A stretch of DNA of 6,841 nucleotides, from positions 1-6,841 of the forward strand of contig CAYSPM010000141.1 of assembly GCA_964432925.1 (NCBI GenBank). Reading direction: 5' to 3'. The notes below the pieces were generated by a model. It saw nothing but the letters and a program-made list of their open reading frames with translations, was not told where the DNA came from and did not search any database. Each line of letters begins with the position of its first letter. Positions within the stretch are counted from its first letter, which is position 1. The position numbers and the translations under genes were made by a program. The DNA is from CAYNTC01 sp964432925. GTDB taxonomy: Bacteria > Planctomycetota > Phycisphaerae > Sedimentisphaerales > Anaerobacaceae. Of this stretch, positions 5,855 to 6,841 are shown piece after piece.

Positions 5855-6231
5855 CTATTTCTCCTTCAATGATGAAGTAAAGTCGACGTTCAATTTTGCA
5901 GACGCTTGTCGTAATTTTCTATCGTACGTCCACAATGAAATTCCTGCTAGCACTGCAGCAGCCATAAGATGAACACTACAAAACCAAGGCCGATACCCAT
6001 TAAGCGGTTACGTTCGATGAATAGTAGCAGTTCTTCATGCTCCACGATTTCCACCATAGGGAGCGATTGCAACAAAGAGAGGATCTCCTTCCTGTTTTCA
6101 ATTTGCCCACAGGCCAGTTCACCGACGATGAACGGGTGACAAACAACACTTCCATCCAGCAATAGTTCTTCCATTTGAGGGGTGCCTTTTCTCAAGTGGG
6201 ATGCCCAAACCGAGGTATCAACGAGGATCAT
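5855..6231 (-). pseudogene. vapC: VapC-type PIN-domain toxin, inactivated by a one-base frameshift
   Basis: VapC toxins are Mg-dependent PIN-domain ribonucleases. The N-terminal part is typical: MILVDTSVW (first catalytic Asp, residue 5), FIVGELACG (Glu 38) and RNRLMGIGLGFV up to residue 85. The frame then goes wrong at 5975-5976 and stops after VFILWLLQC (94 residues, stop at 5949-5947). Adding one base in GTA-G(A)T-GTT restores DVHLMAAAVLAGISLWTYDR, with the third acidic residue (86) and the fourth (Asp 104 in TYDRKL), and continues to SSLKEK and a TAG at 5857-5855: 125 residues, the normal length. The ATG is two bases after the vapB stop, so the pair is coupled. As sequenced, the product lacks two catalytic acids and should be inactive. 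A sequencing error is the main alternative. Confidence 0.85.
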
Positions 6232-6233
6232 AC

Positions 6234-6431
6234 TTATCTGCTCTGAGTACGTCTTCGTGGAACAAGGCGTAGATACTTTTCGGTACCTCCGAGCTTGGCA
6301 AGTCTTTTACTACTTTCATAGGCAATTAGGACCTGCAAGCCAAGCTTAACTAAGGACGTTTTCTCCTTAATACCCGTTAACTGGGAAGCCTTGTTTAGTA
6401 TGTTGTCATCTATATTCAATGTGGTTCTCAC
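6234..6431 (-). CDS. vapB: VapB-family antitoxin
   Basis: A 65-residue antitoxin of the VapB/DUF2191 type, beginning RTTLNIDDNILNKASQLTGI (residues 2-21), a ribbon-helix-helix DNA-binding N-terminus, followed by EKTSLVKLGLQVLI. Residues 39-61 (ESSKRLAKLGGTE ... PRRR) form the C-terminal toxin-wrapping tail, where family members commonly end LGGTxxxxxxxPRRR. It should bind and block VapC and repress its own promoter. The start is GTG at 6431-6429: family homology begins there. A longer frame to 6608 adds 59 unrelated residues and runs through the promoter. No SD precedes the GTG, and the promoter spacing suggests a leaderless message. It is two bases upstream of vapC. Because vapC is frameshifted, this antitoxin is now probably an orphan. 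Confidence 0.85.
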   Translation of the reverse strand: MRTTLNIDDNILNKASQLTGIKEKTSLVKLGLQVLIAYESSKRLAKLGGTEKYLRLVPRRRTQSR

Positions 6432-6438
6432 ATGTATA

Positions 6439-6467
6439 AGTATGCATTGTTTATAAGCACTTGTCAA
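6439..6467 (-). promoter_or_regulatory. vapBC promoter
   Basis: Minus-strand TTGACA (6467-6462, perfect -35) and CATACT (6444-6439, four of six -10 matches) are separated by 17 bases. Transcription would begin about seven bases on, near 6432, directly at the GTG start of vapB (6431). This fits a leaderless transcript and explains the missing SD. Autorepression by VapB(C) at this site is usual for the family; I could not pick out a clear operator palindrome. Confidence 0.55.
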
Positions 6468-6565
6468 ATGAATTTTGTTTTCGTCACAAAGCAAGTGCCA
6501 AGAATTCGATCGATACTTAAAGCTTGGGCTTGTAAGACCTTCTATCCGCGGTTTAATCCGTATAC

Positions 6566-6600
6566 AAATAAAAAGGGTTGTAAGTTGATGCTCACAGCCC
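6566..6600 (-). terminator. Orphan minus-strand terminator
   Basis: On the minus strand GGGCTGTGAG (6600-6591) pairs with CTTACAACCC (6584-6575) through nine pairs with one C-A mismatch and one G-U, a six-base loop, and a following TTTTTATTT tract (6574-6566). No minus-strand gene is visible in 6601-6788 that it could serve. It would insulate vapBC from transcription coming from the right. Confidence 0.6.
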
Positions 6601-6737
6601 CGACTCAATTCCGTCCAAGCTATTTACTATACACTAACGCTGTGTACAGGTTTTTGGCACTATACTGATACAAAAAATGCCCTCTGGTCGATGGAACTTA
6701 AATTGGTGATTTTTCGGCTTCGTAGATGACAAAAAAC

Positions 6738-6767
6738 TTGACAGCATGATTGAGAACCTTTTATTAT
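6738..6767 (+). promoter_or_regulatory. Promoter of tRNA-Phe
   Basis: TTGACA (6738-6743, perfect) and TATTAT (6762-6767, five of six) are separated by 18 bases. Predicted start is near 6774, about 15 bases before the mature tRNA 5' end. Confidence 0.7.
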
Positions 6768-6788
6768 TAAAAGAATTAGAAAAATGGC

Positions 6789-6841
<53 letters not shown>

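Larger units (their letters stand above)
6432..6788. other. Intergenic region between vapB and tRNA-Phe
   Basis: About 357 bases between divergent units. It holds the vapB promoter (6439-6467), a minus-strand terminator (6566-6600) with no gene in front of it, and the tRNA promoter (6738-6767). The frames through it (6234-6608 minus, upstream part; 6432-6668 plus) show no family resemblance and no SD. Confidence 0.5.

Noticed and set aside
5947..5985. Programmed ribosomal frameshift in vapC
   Set aside because: No proper slippery heptamer in frame, and a -1 slip would not restore the conserved Asp. A simple deletion or sequencing error fits better.
6432..6608. 59-residue N-terminal extension of VapB
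   Set aside because: Overlaps a terminator hairpin and the TTGACA promoter. VapB homology starts at the GTG at 6431.

Overview
The window reads as a chromosomal stretch of a moderate-GC bacterium, most likely a planctomycete of the Phycisphaerae/Sedimentisphaerales type. This is inferred from family content: an ECF sigma factor translationally coupled to an anti-sigma-like protein fused to a prepilin-like (H-x-DG) domain, and a secreted protein whose C-terminus is the PAPGA ... GWLRxRxxL-stop version of the PEP-CTERM sorting tail. No 16S rRNA or species marker is present.

Layout. 1-457: mostly non-coding, with a possible start of a minus-strand gene running off the left edge and a promoter for the next operon. 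458-2106 (+): a two-gene operon, ECF sigma factor then a membrane-anchored anti-sigma/pseudopilin-like regulator, with a 4-base ATGA overlap. 2107-2531: intergenic, holding a MITE-like element of about 213 bp with 16-bp imperfect terminal inverted repeats around a perfect 16-bp hairpin. 2532-3530 (-): queG, epoxyqueuosine reductase, with eight cysteines for two [4Fe-4S] clusters. 3878-4528 (-): PEP-CTERM secreted protein with signal peptide, strong SD and its own terminator. 4529-5854: about 1.3 kb with no intact gene, but with two minus-strand relics of PEP-CTERM C-termini (GWLRRCKML-stop and GWLRRYRTL-stop), each followed by a terminator-like hairpin. 5855-6431 (-): a vapBC toxin-antitoxin operon. 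6432-6788: intergenic, with an orphan minus-strand terminator and a tRNA promoter. 6789-6841 (+): the 5' part of tRNA-Phe(GAA), cut by the window end.

Main discoveries. (1) The PIN toxin gene vapC is broken by a one-base deletion exactly at the conserved third acidic residue. Restoring one base gives a complete 125-residue PIN protein, so only the antitoxin is intact as sequenced. (2) The gene desert upstream of the intact PEP-CTERM gene contains two decayed ends of related genes, suggesting a former run of sorted surface proteins on the minus strand that has largely eroded. (3) The anti-sigma partner carries a pseudopilin-like sensory half, so the operon may couple an envelope signal to transcription. 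No CRISPR array, complete insertion sequence or clearly new defence system was seen.
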